Positions 1 to 8,858 are shown, numbered from the stretch's first letter. The stretch is 34,907 nucleotides of DNA from a bacterium (GCA_016931965.1 JAFGDT010000087.1:1-34907); one strand, 5' to 3'. The notes: generated by a model from the letters alone, not told the origin. Made by a program: numbers and translations.

Positions 1-6
1 ACATCT

Positions 7-66
7 ACCATAGGGATTCTCCTTGATGTTTTTTATAGTTCTATCCAATTTAAGAATTCCTATGGT
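7..66. repeat. 14-bp inverted repeat at window start
   Basis: Bases 7-20 and 53-66 form a 14-bp inverted repeat with a single C/T difference, which becomes a G-U pair if transcribed. The arms are separated by 32 A/T-rich bases. It lies just upstream of the first gene. It could be a hairpin ending the gene to the left, a leader structure, or the ends of a tiny mobile element. No T-run follows the right arm, so a simple intrinsic terminator on the plus strand is not obvious. Confidence 0.5.
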
Positions 67-107
67 CATATGCACTAAACTTTAAATGAGTGAGGAACTC
101 AATTTGT

Positions 108-584
108 ATGAACAATGAAGAAACAACCCTATGCAATCAAGTTGAACACAATTCTGAAGGATACAGAAAAACAGTCGCGCTGAGGGACGAGATTCTGCGC
201 AGACCTCTAAATCTGTCTTTCAGTGCAGAAGAACTGAATGCGGAAGACGGTTCCTTTCACCTGGCCTGCTGGCGGGATGGTATTCTTGCAGCGTGTCTCG
301 TATTAAAGCCGCTGTCTGAGAATCAAATTTGCATGCGCCAGCTTGCCGTGCAAGCCGATCTCCAGAGAAGGGGAATCGGTAGAAAATTGGTGAACTACGC
401 CGAGTCCTTTGCAAAACAGCATGGATACCATGAAATGGTCCTCCATGCCCGTGAAACGGCAGTGGAATTTTATGAAAAACTGGGCTATCGGAAAGAGGGT
501 GACCGATTTACCGAAGTGACCCTACCCCATTATCGGATGCGCAAAATTTTAGGAAATCGAAAAACAAAAGAGCAATTTAATTGA
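108..584 (+). CDS. GNAT family N-acetyltransferase
   Basis: A 158-residue single-domain GNAT acetyltransferase, expected to move an acetyl group from acetyl-CoA to an amine; the substrate cannot be read from sequence. The acetyl-CoA pyrophosphate-binding motif A is visible as QRRGIG at about residues 86-91, after a beta strand (CMRQLAV). The C-terminal EFYEKLGY segment is the usual GNAT motif B. Length fits the ElaA/YjcF-like small GNATs. A GTG at 90 is also in frame, but the ATG at 108 is preferred because a GAGGA-like ribosome site lies about 11 bases before it. It stands apart from the next gene by 140 bases and is probably not part of the polysaccharide locus. Confidence 0.85.
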   Translation: MNNEETTLCNQVEHNSEGYRKTVALRDEILRRPLNLSFSAEELNAEDGSFHLACWRDGILAACLVLKPLSENQICMRQLAVQADLQRRGIGRKLVNYAESFAKQHGYHEMVLHARETAVEFYEKLGYRKEGDRFTEVTLPHYRMRKILGNRKTKEQFN

Positions 585-663
585 TCGTTGGAACGACAAT
601 GGATATCCCTTTCCATAATCCGTAAAAATAGGTCAACCTCCAATCATGAAGAAGGAAATGTAT

Positions 664-679
664 CAATAATAGATTATTG
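664..679. promoter_or_regulatory. 16-bp palindrome upstream of the lyase gene
   Basis: CAATAAT-AG-ATTATTG is a perfect inverted repeat 45 bases before the heparinase-like gene. A short TGTTAC/TGTTAC-like direct repeat overlaps its right edge. The position suits an operator for the polysaccharide locus, but no regulator gene is nearby. A/T-rich palindromes of this size can also arise by chance. Confidence 0.3.
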
Positions 680-724
680 TTACATGTTACTGCATACTAA
701 CACCAAACAAAGGAAGAATATTCA

Positions 725-2617
725 ATGAAAAGTTCAATAAAAAAATCAATTTTAAAAACCCTGTTTGTCCCTTTCATCTTTCACATCGGTTTAATACAGG
801 CACAATATGCATCCATTCCGGACCACCCCAGAATCATCTGGAAAGTCGAGGATGTCGAATCGTTAAAAAACAAAATCTCGAATAACATCACACTGAATGA
901 ATTGAATGATCTCATTCTCGAGCAGGCGGATGCCATTATACCTTTGGACGTGGTCAAACGGGAACTCATAGGCCGGCGGTTGCTCAACGTATCACGCACC
1001 TGCCTGAAACGTGTGCTGACACTTTCCTATGCTTACAGAATGACTGAAAACCCAGACTATCTGCAAAAAGCGGAAGCGGAGATGCTGGCAGCATCCGCAT
1101 TCTCGGACTGGAATCCTTCCCATTTCCTGGATGTGGCAGAGATGACCATGGCACTGGCTATCGGGTATGACTGGCTCTATCCCCACTTAAATTCTGAATC
1201 CCGCCAAACCATCAAAGAGGCCATTCTGAATAAAGGTCTTCATCCATCAGTAAATGGTGACGATGAGTACAACTGGTGGCTCAGTGCGATAAACAATTGG
1301 AACCAGGTCTGTAACGCAGGCATGTGTTTCGGAGCCCTGGCAATTTATGAAGACGAACCCGAATTGGCAGAAACGATTATCGCACGAGCCGAGGAAAGTA
1401 TTATGCTCCCCACAGAGGAGTACGAACCTGACGGTGCCTATCCGGAGGGAGCCAGTTACTGGGACTATGGAACCACGTTTCATTTGATGCTGATTGATGC
1501 CTATGAAAGCGTCTGGCCAGAAAATCATGATCTGATTATTGGGAGTGGTTTTTTAAAAAGTGGATCTTATTTTCTGCATGTACACGGCCCTGCGGGAAAT
1601 TTTAATTATGCGGATGGTGGATTGGGAATGGGCCTCTCACCAGCTGTTTTTTGGTACACAGCTCGTACAGGAGATCCCGGACTTGTATGGCATCAAAAGA
1701 AACCGCTTGAGCGTTTAATCAACCGAGAGGAACAAATCGATGCAGCCGGATCGTCCAACCGGTTTCTACCTATGGCCATAATCTGGGGCAGCAAACTGGA
1801 ATCGTTTCGGTTCATAGAGCCGGAATCCTGTTCCTGGATGGGCGGTGGAAGTAATCCAGTCGGATTGCATCGGACTTCCTGGGACGATGATGCCATCTTT
1901 GTGGGTATCAAAGGAGGCTCTCCCAGTGTTAACCACGGCCACATGGATATAGGTTCTTTTGTGATGGATGCATACGGCATACGCTGGGCTCTTGATCTGG
2001 GCGGTCACGATTATAACAAACTTGAAGTCCAGGGCATTGAATTGTGGGACCGCAGCCCTGAAGGGCAACGCTGGCAAATATACCGTTACTCCAATCTCTC
2101 GCACAATACACTGGTTATAAACGGTGGTCTTCAAAAGGTGGATGCCGAGGGAACCCTTATCAAACATTCTGGGCAGAATCCCAATTTCAGATATACGGTT
2201 GTGGATATGTCACCTGTTTACGAGGAACAGCTGGCTTCGGCATTTCGTGGCATTGCCATTGTCAATTCGCAATATGTTGTGATTCGTGACGAGGTCCTCA
2301 ACACAGATGTAAAAAGCCGTGTGAGATGGGGGATGATGACGCATGATACAATTGAAAAGATTGATGATCAAACGGTCATCATTCACAAGGATAATCAATC
2401 CCTGATGCTTAAAGTCGTACAACCAGAGAATGCGGAAATTCAAACCTATTCAACCGATCCGAAAAACGATTTTGAGGACAAAAATCCAGGCACACTGATG
2501 GTTGGTTTTGAGACAGATTTGGCTCCCAATCAAAGCATGAATTTGATTGTATTACTCATTCCCGGAGGATCCAGAAAGCTGGATCAAATCCAGCTGAGTC
2601 CATTGACAAATTGGTAA
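725..2617 (+). CDS. Exported heparinase II/III-like polysaccharide lyase
   Basis: A 630-residue protein with an N-terminal signal peptide (basic start, hydrophobic stretch to about residue 25, likely cleavage after QAQ), so it acts outside the cytoplasm. Residues about 35-340 fit the alpha/alpha toroid of heparinase II/III-type lyases and 370-600 the beta-sandwich domain. Visible family landmarks are GYDWLYP (147-153), NNWNQV (190-195), PEGASYWDYG (240-249) with the likely catalytic tyrosine at 245, and NHGHMD (403-408). Such enzymes cleave uronic-acid-containing glycans by beta-elimination, leaving an unsaturated uronyl end; the downstream GH88 would remove exactly that residue. In heparinase II a histidine sits near the NNWNQV site; here I see asparagine. 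Substrate and PL family number are not assignable by eye. A good AGGAAG ribosome site precedes the ATG. Confidence 0.85.
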   Translation: MKSSIKKSILKTLFVPFIFHIGLIQAQYASIPDHPRIIWKVEDVESLKNKISNNITLNELNDLILEQADAIIPLDVVKRELIGRRLLNVSRTCLKRVLTLSYAYRMTENPDYLQKAEAEMLAASAFSDWNPSHFLDVAEMTMALAIGYDWLYPHLNSESRQTIKEAILNKGLHPSVNGDDEYNWWLSAINNWNQVCNAGMCFGALAIYEDEPELAETIIARAEESIMLPTEEYEPDGAYPEGASYWDYGTTFHLMLIDAYESVWPENHDLIIGSGFLKSGSYFLHVHGPAGNFNYADGGLGMGLSPAVFWYTARTGDPGLVWHQKKPLERLINREEQIDAAGSSNRFLPMAIIWGSKLESFRFIEPESCSWMGGGSNPVGLHRTSWDDDAIFVGIKGGSPSVNHGHMDIGSFVMDAYGIRWALDLGGHDYNKLEVQGIELWDRSPEGQRWQIYRYSNLSHNTLVINGGLQKVDAEGTLIKHSGQNPNFRYTVVDMSPVYEEQLASAFRGIAIVNSQYVVIRDEVLNTDVKSRVRWGMMTHDTIEKIDDQTVIIHKDNQSLMLKVVQPENAEIQTYSTDPKNDFEDKNPGTLMVGFETDLAPNQSMNLIVLLIPGGSRKLDQIQLSPLTNW

Positions 2618-2631
2618 AAAAACAGTATTAT
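2603..2631 (+). promoter_or_regulatory. Strong sigma70-type promoter ahead of the GH88 gene
   Basis: TTGACA (2603-2608) matches the -35 consensus exactly and is followed after 17 bases by TATTAT (2626-2631), 5/6 to the -10 consensus. It overlaps the last codons of the lyase gene and would start transcription near 2638, giving a leader of about 108 bases before the GH88 start. This suggests that the intracellular part of the locus can be transcribed separately from the lyase. Confidence 0.55.
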
Positions 2632-2745
2632 ATACCAAGCTATTGATCTGTCAAAATATATTTTTGGCTCCGCAGGATCGAGAGCCCCCGCATAGAATGA
2701 GGATATGGGTTACAGAAAAATGATATAAAATAGCGGACTGATAAA

Positions 2746-4128
2746 ATGCTAAAAATAAACTCCAAAATAAAAACATCGGATCTCAAATCCCAATTGAACC
2801 GGCTTTGGGAATTATCCAATGAAAAAGTCTATTCCATTCACAAACATTATGATACATCAAAAGGATCACCGGTTTTTACAGAAAAGGGCAAATATACAAC
2901 CCGGGGCTGGACTGAATGGACGCAGGGTTTTTTATTTGGTTCTCAAATTCTGCAATTCGATATGACCGGTGATCAAAAAATGCTTGAAACTGGAAGAAAA
3001 AACACCGTGGAATATATGGCACCGCATGTATCCCATTTTGGTGTTCACGATCATGGTTTTAACAACATGAGCACCTATGGGAATCTTCTTCGATTGATGA
3101 ATGAACATAAAATGCCAGAGAATGAATGGGAACGTCACTTTTATGAAATGGCCATAAAAATATCGGGAGCGGTCCAGGCCCGGCGCTGGACAACAATCAA
3201 AGATGGCGGATTTATCTACTCATTTAATGGACCCCATTCGCTTTTTGTCGATACGATTCGATCCTGCAGAATTGTAGGATCCAGCTATAGATTGGGGCAT
3301 CAAATGCAGGATGAAAACGATATAACAATTAACCTCTTAGAAAGAGTAGTCGAGCACACGAAATCGACAGCAAAATATTCCATATATTATGGTGAAGGCC
3401 GAGATGCCTATGACATCAGGGGAAGGACTGCACACGAAAGCATCTTTAATACCAATGATGGCCATTACCGTTGCCCCAGTACACAGCAGGGGTACAGCGC
3501 ATTTTCCACATGGACACGCGGCTTGGCATGGGCCATGTGTGGCTTTGCAGAAGAATTAGAGTTCTTCTCTACTCTCGATGATGCGGAACTTGAGGCTGTT
3601 GGGGGAAGAAATTCTATTGAAACATATGCGACAAAAGCAGCCACCGCAACATGCGATTTTTATATACAATATACACCAACGGACGGCATACCCTATTGGG
3701 ACACCGGTGCACCGAATCTGTACAAACTGGGAAATTATTTAGATAAACCCTCTGATCCGTTTAATGATTACGAACCTATAGATAGCTCTGCAGCTTCTAT
3801 TGGAGCGCAGGGATTACTGAGATTGGGGAAATATCTGCAATTAAAAGGTCAGAAGGAGACCGGAGAAAAATATTTTCAGGCCGGGTTAACCGTTCTCAGC
3901 AATTTATTTAAGGAGCCCTATTTAAGCACCGATCCCAACCATCAAGGCCTGATACTGCATTCAATCTACCATCGTCCGAATGGCTGGGACTATATTCCGG
4001 AAGGCAGGAAAACCCCATGCGGTGAATCCAGTATGTGGGGAGACTACCATGCCCGTGAAGTGGCGCTGTATGTTCAAAGATTGATTGAAAATAAGCCTTA
4101 TTTGACCTTTTATGGTTGTTGTCAATAA
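2746..4128 (+). CDS. GH88 unsaturated glucuronyl hydrolase
   Basis: A 460-residue glycoside hydrolase of family GH88. These enzymes hydrate the double bond of the unsaturated uronic acid left by polysaccharide lyases, releasing it from the oligosaccharide. The pair of aspartates used by characterised GH88 enzymes appears as D102 (VHDHGFNNMS) and D169 (FVDT). Later landmarks are WTRGLAWAM near residue 250 and DSSAAS near 345, typical of the (alpha/alpha)6 barrel. There is no signal peptide, so it should be cytoplasmic, unlike the lyase before it and the sulfatase later. It is separated from the lyase by 128 bases that contain its own promoter. No strong ribosome site is evident before the ATG. 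Confidence 0.9.
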   Translation: MLKINSKIKTSDLKSQLNRLWELSNEKVYSIHKHYDTSKGSPVFTEKGKYTTRGWTEWTQGFLFGSQILQFDMTGDQKMLETGRKNTVEYMAPHVSHFGVHDHGFNNMSTYGNLLRLMNEHKMPENEWERHFYEMAIKISGAVQARRWTTIKDGGFIYSFNGPHSLFVDTIRSCRIVGSSYRLGHQMQDENDITINLLERVVEHTKSTAKYSIYYGEGRDAYDIRGRTAHESIFNTNDGHYRCPSTQQGYSAFSTWTRGLAWAMCGFAEELEFFSTLDDAELEAVGGRNSIETYATKAATATCDFYIQYTPTDGIPYWDTGAPNLYKLGNYLDKPSDPFNDYEPIDSSAASIGAQGLLRLGKYLQLKGQKETGEKYFQAGLTVLSNLFKEPYLSTDPNHQGLILHSIYHRPNGWDYIPEGRKTPCGESSMWGDYHAREVALYVQRLIENKPYLTFYGCCQ

Positions 4129-4179
4129 TTGGCTAAACAACCAGTCTTATACTCTAAATATAGTAATTGAGAAAAAACG

Positions 4180-5013
4180 ATGCGTGCAAAACAGATTACA
4201 GACCTTAACCGACTCTGTATACATACAATCACGACCAAACCCTGGTCAATTGAAACAGCCGCTCAGAAGTATGCAAAAATAGGTGTGAAGGGAATAAGCG
4301 TCTGGCGGAATGCTGTTGAAGGAAAAAACATTTCCCGGGTTGCATCAATGCTGAAAAATGGAGGAATAACGGTTGTTTCGTATGTCCGAGGTGGTTTTTT
4401 TGCATCTTATAATAAAAAGCTGAGACAGAAAGCATTGGATGAAAACAGGCGAATCATGGATGAAGCCGCTGAATTGGGAGCGCCCCTAATTGTCCTGGTT
4501 TGCGGATCTGATTACCGACAATCACTGGAAATATCAAGAAAGCAAATCGTCGAGGGGATCGCGGCTGTATTGCCATACGCGAAAGAAAGATATATCAAAT
4601 TGGCTATTGAACCGCTTCATCCCATGTATGCAGACTCGCGTTCAGCTATAAATACTTTGAATCAGGCGAACCAAATATGTGAACAGTTAAGTTCAGATAA
4701 CGTGGGAGTTGCAGTGGACGTCTACCATGTATGGTGGGATGAAAACCTGGAAAAAGAAATACAAAAATGTGCTGAAATGAATAAACTATTTGCATTCCAT
4801 ATGAGCGACTGGAAAACGCCTATCATCGATATGTTAAACGACCGTGGATTGATGGGAGAAGGATGCATTCCCATTAAAAAAATTCGAGGGTGGATGGAAG
4901 AAAACCATTTTACCGGATTCAATGAAGTCGAGATTTTTTCGAACGTGTATTGGTCACTGAATCAGGACCTCTTCCTGAAAAAAATAGTGAAAGCTTATTT
5001 GGAACATTGCTAA
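4180..5013 (+). CDS. Sugar phosphate isomerase/epimerase (TIM barrel)
   Basis: A 277-residue member of the xylose-isomerase-like TIM-barrel superfamily, cytoplasmic. Conserved metal-binding positions are visible at the ends of strands: E144 (AIEPLHP), D180 and H183 (VDVYHVWW), H207 (AFHMSDW) and E251 (NEVEIFS). The family contains sugar and keto-acid isomerases and epimerases. In this locus a likely job is converting the keto-deoxy uronate or the neutral sugar freed by the lyase and GH88, but that is inferred from context. It follows GH88 by 51 bases and precedes the Gfo/Idh/MocA gene by 44 bases, in one apparent operon. Confidence 0.82.
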   Translation: MRAKQITDLNRLCIHTITTKPWSIETAAQKYAKIGVKGISVWRNAVEGKNISRVASMLKNGGITVVSYVRGGFFASYNKKLRQKALDENRRIMDEAAELGAPLIVLVCGSDYRQSLEISRKQIVEGIAAVLPYAKERYIKLAIEPLHPMYADSRSAINTLNQANQICEQLSSDNVGVAVDVYHVWWDENLEKEIQKCAEMNKLFAFHMSDWKTPIIDMLNDRGLMGEGCIPIKKIRGWMEENHFTGFNEVEIFSNVYWSLNQDLFLKKIVKAYLEHC

Positions 5014-5057
5014 AAGCGTTTAAACCTTTCGATCTCTGCGGGGACATCAAATAAAAT

Positions 5058-6239
5058 ATGAAGGAAAAAATCAATATGGGCACAGACATAAAAGTTCACA
5101 AAATTGGTATCATTATGAATGGAGTGACCGGACGGATGGGGACAAACCAGCATTTATTGCGTTCTATCGTTCCAATGATCAAAGAAGGAGGCTTAGAAAT
5201 AAACGACTCAGAGGTCATCATGCCTGATCCCATTTTAGTCGGACGTTCTGAACCAAAACTGGTTGAACTGTGCAAATTGTCCGGCATTAAAAAATGGTCC
5301 ACGGATTTGGATATAGTATTAAATGATTCCAATTATCAAATCTATTTCGACGCCCAGACAACGGATCGCCGTTTTGAAGCAGTCAAGAAAGCCATACAAG
5401 CCGAAAAGCACATTTATTGTGAAAAACCCACTGCAAGATCGACAAAAGAAGCATACGAACTTTACATATTGGCCAAAAAAACAGGACTCAAGAACGGCGT
5501 TGTGATGGACAAACTTTTTTTGCCGGGTTTCAGGAAATTGAAACGGTTGATCGACAGTGGATTCTTTGGTGAAATATTTTCCATTCGCGGTGAATTTGGC
5601 TACTGGGTTTTTGAAGGCAAACCCATAAAAGCACAGCGTCCATCGTGGAATTATCGAAAAGAGGATGGCGGCGGCATTATCTTGGACATGTTCCCCCACT
5701 GGAGCTATATACTGGAAAATTTATTCGGTGCAGTTCGATCGGTCTCTGCTGCAGGCGCTATCCATCTCAAAGACCGCTGGGATGAATCCGGGAATCACTT
5801 TAAAACGACCGCAGAAGACGCGGCCTATGCGACCTTTCGGTTGGAGAACGGCATCATCGCTCATTTTAACTTGAGCTGGACGACCCGGGTCAGGCGGGAT
5901 GATTTACTCACCATTCAGGTAGATGGACTCAAGGGATCCGCAGTGACTGGATTGAGAAATTGCTATATTCAACCCTACGGATCTACACCAAAAGCCGTTT
6001 GGAATCCTGATATAGAGAGTCCTTTCAATTATTTTGAAGATTGGGAAAAAATTTCTGACCATGAAAATGATGAAAACGGCTTTAAAGCCCAATGGAAATT
6101 ATTTCTCCGCCATGTGGTCAAAGAGGAATCCTATAGAATGGATTTTTTCGAAGGGGCCAAAGGTGTCCTTTTGGCTGAAAAAGGATATGAATCCTGGAAA
6201 AACAGATGTTGGATGGACATTGAAAAGTTAGAACCTTGA
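5058..6239 (+). CDS. Gfo/Idh/MocA family oxidoreductase
   Basis: A 393-residue NAD(P)-dependent dehydrogenase, cytoplasmic. An N-terminal Rossmann segment (IGIIMNGVTGRMG, about 16-28) is followed by the family's CEKPTA motif (121-126, K123 expected to be catalytic) and by GGGIILDMFPHW (204-215), which supplies the D210/H214 pair typical of the substrate domain. Members oxidise or reduce hydroxyl groups on sugars, inositols or sugar acids. The nucleotide-binding loop is longer than usual. The ATG at 5076 is an alternative start, with AAGGA about 11 bases before it. It sits between a sugar isomerase and an SDR, suggesting stepwise redox processing of the released sugar. Confidence 0.85.
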   Translation: MKEKINMGTDIKVHKIGIIMNGVTGRMGTNQHLLRSIVPMIKEGGLEINDSEVIMPDPILVGRSEPKLVELCKLSGIKKWSTDLDIVLNDSNYQIYFDAQTTDRRFEAVKKAIQAEKHIYCEKPTARSTKEAYELYILAKKTGLKNGVVMDKLFLPGFRKLKRLIDSGFFGEIFSIRGEFGYWVFEGKPIKAQRPSWNYRKEDGGGIILDMFPHWSYILENLFGAVRSVSAAGAIHLKDRWDESGNHFKTTAEDAAYATFRLENGIIAHFNLSWTTRVRRDDLLTIQVDGLKGSAVTGLRNCYIQPYGSTPKAVWNPDIESPFNYFEDWEKISDHENDENGFKAQWKLFLRHVVKEESYRMDFFEGAKGVLLAEKGYESWKNRCWMDIEKLEP

Positions 6240-6300
6240 ATGACAATAAACCAATGACCCGTCCTTTTCTTCTGTTCTCACCCAATCGAGAGGAAATACC

Positions 6301-7098
6301 ATGCTCAATAAGACCGAGAAAAAAATGACCAACCCTGTCGCTCTTATAACCGGTGCCGCTCGCGGTATCGGTTATGCGATTGCTGAACACCTGGCAAAAG
6401 CACGTTTCGACATCGTGATAAATGACATCATTGATGAAGAATCGCTGTCCAATAAACTCTCGGCAATTGAAAAACTGGGATCAGCAGTGCTCACCTGTCA
6501 AGCGGATATTTCAAAAAAATCGGACCGTGAAAAAATGCTTACCCGAATCAAAGAGAAATTTGGAAAGATAAACATTCTGGTGAACAACGCCGGAGTAGCT
6601 CCGCTCGAGCGAAAGGATATTTTGGAAGCCTCTGAAGAAAGTTTTGACCGTTTAATCAACATTAACCTGAAGGGACCATACTTTTTGACCCAGTCTATAG
6701 CCAACTGGATGATTACCTTAAAAAATGAAACAGAAATATTCGAAGGGGCAATTATCAATATTACCTCAATATCGGCAACAGTGGCTTCACCGAACAGAGG
6801 GGAGTACTGCATTTCGAAAGCAGGATTGAGCATGTCGAGTAAACTGTGGTCGGTCCGATTGGCTGAATTTGGGATACCGGTATATGAAATTCGACCCGGT
6901 ATCATTAAAACGGACATGACCGTATCGGTACGGGAAAAATATGACAAATTAATAAATGAAGGACTCACCTTACAGAAACGATGGGGCCTGCCGGATGATG
7001 TCGGAAAAGCTGTTGCCTCACTGGCCCGCAGGGATTTTCCCTACTCCACAGGCCAGGTGATCACGGTTGATGGCGGTTTGACAATAGAACGATTATAA
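6301..7098 (+). CDS. Short-chain dehydrogenase/reductase (SDR)
   Basis: A 265-residue classical SDR. The cofactor motif TGAARGIG lies at 17-24, NNAG at 95-98, and the catalytic Ser-Tyr-Lys as S156, Y169 and K173 (YCISK). A strong AGAGGAAA ribosome site precedes the ATG at 6301. Overall it resembles FabG/KduD-type reductases. In a lyase-GH88 locus an SDR often reduces the deoxy-keto-uronate on the way to 2-keto-3-deoxygluconate, but neither KduI nor a KDG kinase is in the window, so this role is inference. It follows the Gfo/Idh/MocA gene by 61 bases. Confidence 0.88.
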   Translation: MLNKTEKKMTNPVALITGAARGIGYAIAEHLAKARFDIVINDIIDEESLSNKLSAIEKLGSAVLTCQADISKKSDREKMLTRIKEKFGKINILVNNAGVAPLERKDILEASEESFDRLININLKGPYFLTQSIANWMITLKNETEIFEGAIINITSISATVASPNRGEYCISKAGLSMSSKLWSVRLAEFGIPVYEIRPGIIKTDMTVSVREKYDKLINEGLTLQKRWGLPDDVGKAVASLARRDFPYSTGQVITVDGGLTIERL

Positions 7099-7137
7099 AC
7101 AGATCCTAAAAACGTGAGTGAAAATTTGGAGCAACCG

Positions 7138-7371
7138 ATGAAATCAAAAAAAACTTTATACTGGAATCTTTGTATTTTGGCCATGGTCATCCTCTCTATC
7201 ATCACATTTTCACCCCTTGTTATTCCAGAAGGAAAATTTACACCACTTGTGTTCGGTCTGCCCCGCACGCTCTGGACCGGAATCGTTGTCTATGTGTTCA
7301 TGGTTTTGTTCACCTATTTCGGTACCCGTGTACATCCCAGATCAGATCGTACGAAAGGAGAAACCGAATGA
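7138..7371 (+). CDS. Small two-helix membrane protein paired with the symporter
   Basis: About 77 residues with two predicted membrane helices, one in the first 25 residues (LCILAMVILSIITFSPLVI) and one around 45-65 (WTGIVVYVFMVLFTYFG). Its organisation resembles the small DUF3311/YhdT-type proteins encoded just before sodium:solute symporters. Its stop overlaps the symporter start as ATGA, a sign of coupled translation. A GTG at 7114 is also in frame, but the ATG at 7138 has GGAG seven bases upstream. It may be an accessory subunit of the transporter; family assignment is tentative. Confidence 0.72.
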   Translation: MKSKKTLYWNLCILAMVILSIITFSPLVIPEGKFTPLVFGLPRTLWTGIVVYVFMVLFTYFGTRVHPRSDRTKGETE

Positions 7372-8777
7372 CAATGACGACATGGCTTTTGCTTTTCGGT
7401 ACTTTTTGGCTCCTGGCCATCGCCTATTTTTCTTTCAGATCGTACCGAAAGATTAAAACGGCAGATGACTATATTTTTGCCGGTTCAAGTCTCGGAGTAT
7501 TGATCGGGCTTTTAACCTTTTCAGCGACTTTATTCAGCGCATTTACTTTTATGGGAATGCCCGATTTTTTCCGAACCCATGGTGTCGGATCGTGGATTTT
7601 TCTTGCCATTTCAGATGCTGCCATGTTTTTTTTCATCATCTGGTTTGGGCACAAACTTCGCGAGCAAGGAACTGCCAGAGGTTACAGCGGTGTTGCCCGT
7701 TTGATGGATAAGTGTTATGACTCAACCTCTCCAGGTTTATTGTATTTTTTGGGGATTTTCATTTTCCTGGTCCCCTACATGGCCGTTCAGATTAGGGGAA
7801 TCGCTATTTTCTTCACAGCCATTTTCCCAGATTTAATGCCTTATTGGACATGGATCACCTTGATTGTGATGATTATCATCATCTACACCCAAATCGGGGG
7901 TCTCAGAGCGATCATCTATAGCGATTCTCTGCAGGCCATCATTTTGCTTCTTGTGATTTGGATCATCGGAGTGACTTGCCTGAAAAATGCAGGCGGTATT
8001 ACCGGTTTATTTGCAAAAGTGAAACAATCTCATCCCGATCTTCTATCCATTCCCGGACCTCAAGGTCTGCTCTCATTTCAATATTTGTTGGCTTCTTTTT
8101 GGTCAATCATCATGCTGCCCGTCACACAGCCACAAATCACGACAAGACTGATCATCATGAAGAATGAACAAAAAATGCATCGAATGGCCGTTTCTTTGGG
8201 TGTATTTACATTTCTGATTTTGATTCCGACCATTTTTATTGGACTCTACGGTGCACTGGAATATTACGGAATTCCATCCAATACATTTTTATCGAACGTA
8301 TTGTTGTTTGAGCAGACGAATATTATTGCAGCTTTGGCAGTGATTGGTCTCATTGCTGCATCGATTTCCACGGCAGACTCTCAAATCTTCGCACTCAGTA
8401 CAGAATTCCGATCTCTGTTAAAAGGCAATGAAAAAAAGGTGATGCTCTATACACGTCTGGCAATCGTATTTTTTGCAATATGTACACTCGTTTTTTCACT
8501 CGTCTCCAGCGATCAGCTGGTCATTTTAGCCCGAATCAGCTTTATGGGTACTTCTATTATGGGTCCCATGATTCTGACGGGCATTTTTTCCAAACAAATA
8601 CCGGGCAAAGAAATGATATGGTCAACCCTGATCAGCCTTATTGTTTTTATTGGATCCCAAGTGGGCTTACTGCCTATGGCCCTATTTGGCATCAACATCG
8701 ACCTTCTTATTGTGATATTCATGATCATTGTGACTGTGCTTTCTGTTACTCTAAGAAAAAGGATTCAGAAATCATAG
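7368..8777 (+). CDS. Sodium:solute symporter (SSS family)
   Basis: A 469-residue integral membrane protein with about a dozen hydrophobic segments. The segment KTADDYIFAGSSLG near residues 29-42 and the small-residue-rich stretch after it are typical of sodium/solute symporters (the SGLT/PutP fold). A later IAASISTADSQIFALST stretch is the other clear family landmark. The reading frame is open upstream to 7170, but that part merely overlaps the small membrane protein; the ATG at 7368 has AAAGGAG seven bases before it. It probably imports a sugar acid or small saccharide for the surrounding enzymes; the substrate cannot be told from sequence. Confidence 0.9.
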   Translation: MTMTTWLLLFGTFWLLAIAYFSFRSYRKIKTADDYIFAGSSLGVLIGLLTFSATLFSAFTFMGMPDFFRTHGVGSWIFLAISDAAMFFFIIWFGHKLREQGTARGYSGVARLMDKCYDSTSPGLLYFLGIFIFLVPYMAVQIRGIAIFFTAIFPDLMPYWTWITLIVMIIIIYTQIGGLRAIIYSDSLQAIILLLVIWIIGVTCLKNAGGITGLFAKVKQSHPDLLSIPGPQGLLSFQYLLASFWSIIMLPVTQPQITTRLIIMKNEQKMHRMAVSLGVFTFLILIPTIFIGLYGALEYYGIPSNTFLSNVLLFEQTNIIAALAVIGLIAASISTADSQIFALSTEFRSLLKGNEKKVMLYTRLAIVFFAICTLVFSLVSSDQLVILARISFMGTSIMGPMILTGIFSKQIPGKEMIWSTLISLIVFIGSQVGLLPMALFGINIDLLIVIFMIIVTVLSVTLRKRIQKS

Positions 8778-8858
8778 AATGAGACATAAAATGAATAATG
8801 ATCTCTCACCAGTCTATTCCAATAACGATTTGAGTTTCAATATAAATAAGTAGACTGC

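Noticed and set aside
585-599. TCGTT-GG-AACGA inverted repeat after the first gene
   Set aside because: Short stem with a bulge and no T-run; too weak to call a terminator.
5018-5025. GTTTAAAC palindrome as a LacI-type operator
   Set aside because: It lies in a short gap inside an operon, and its flanks do not extend the symmetry convincingly.
7170-7367. N-terminal extension of the symporter reading frame
   Set aside because: It merely reads the small membrane-protein gene in another frame, is rich in His/Arg/Cys with no membrane segments, and the ATG at 7368 has a strong ribosome site.
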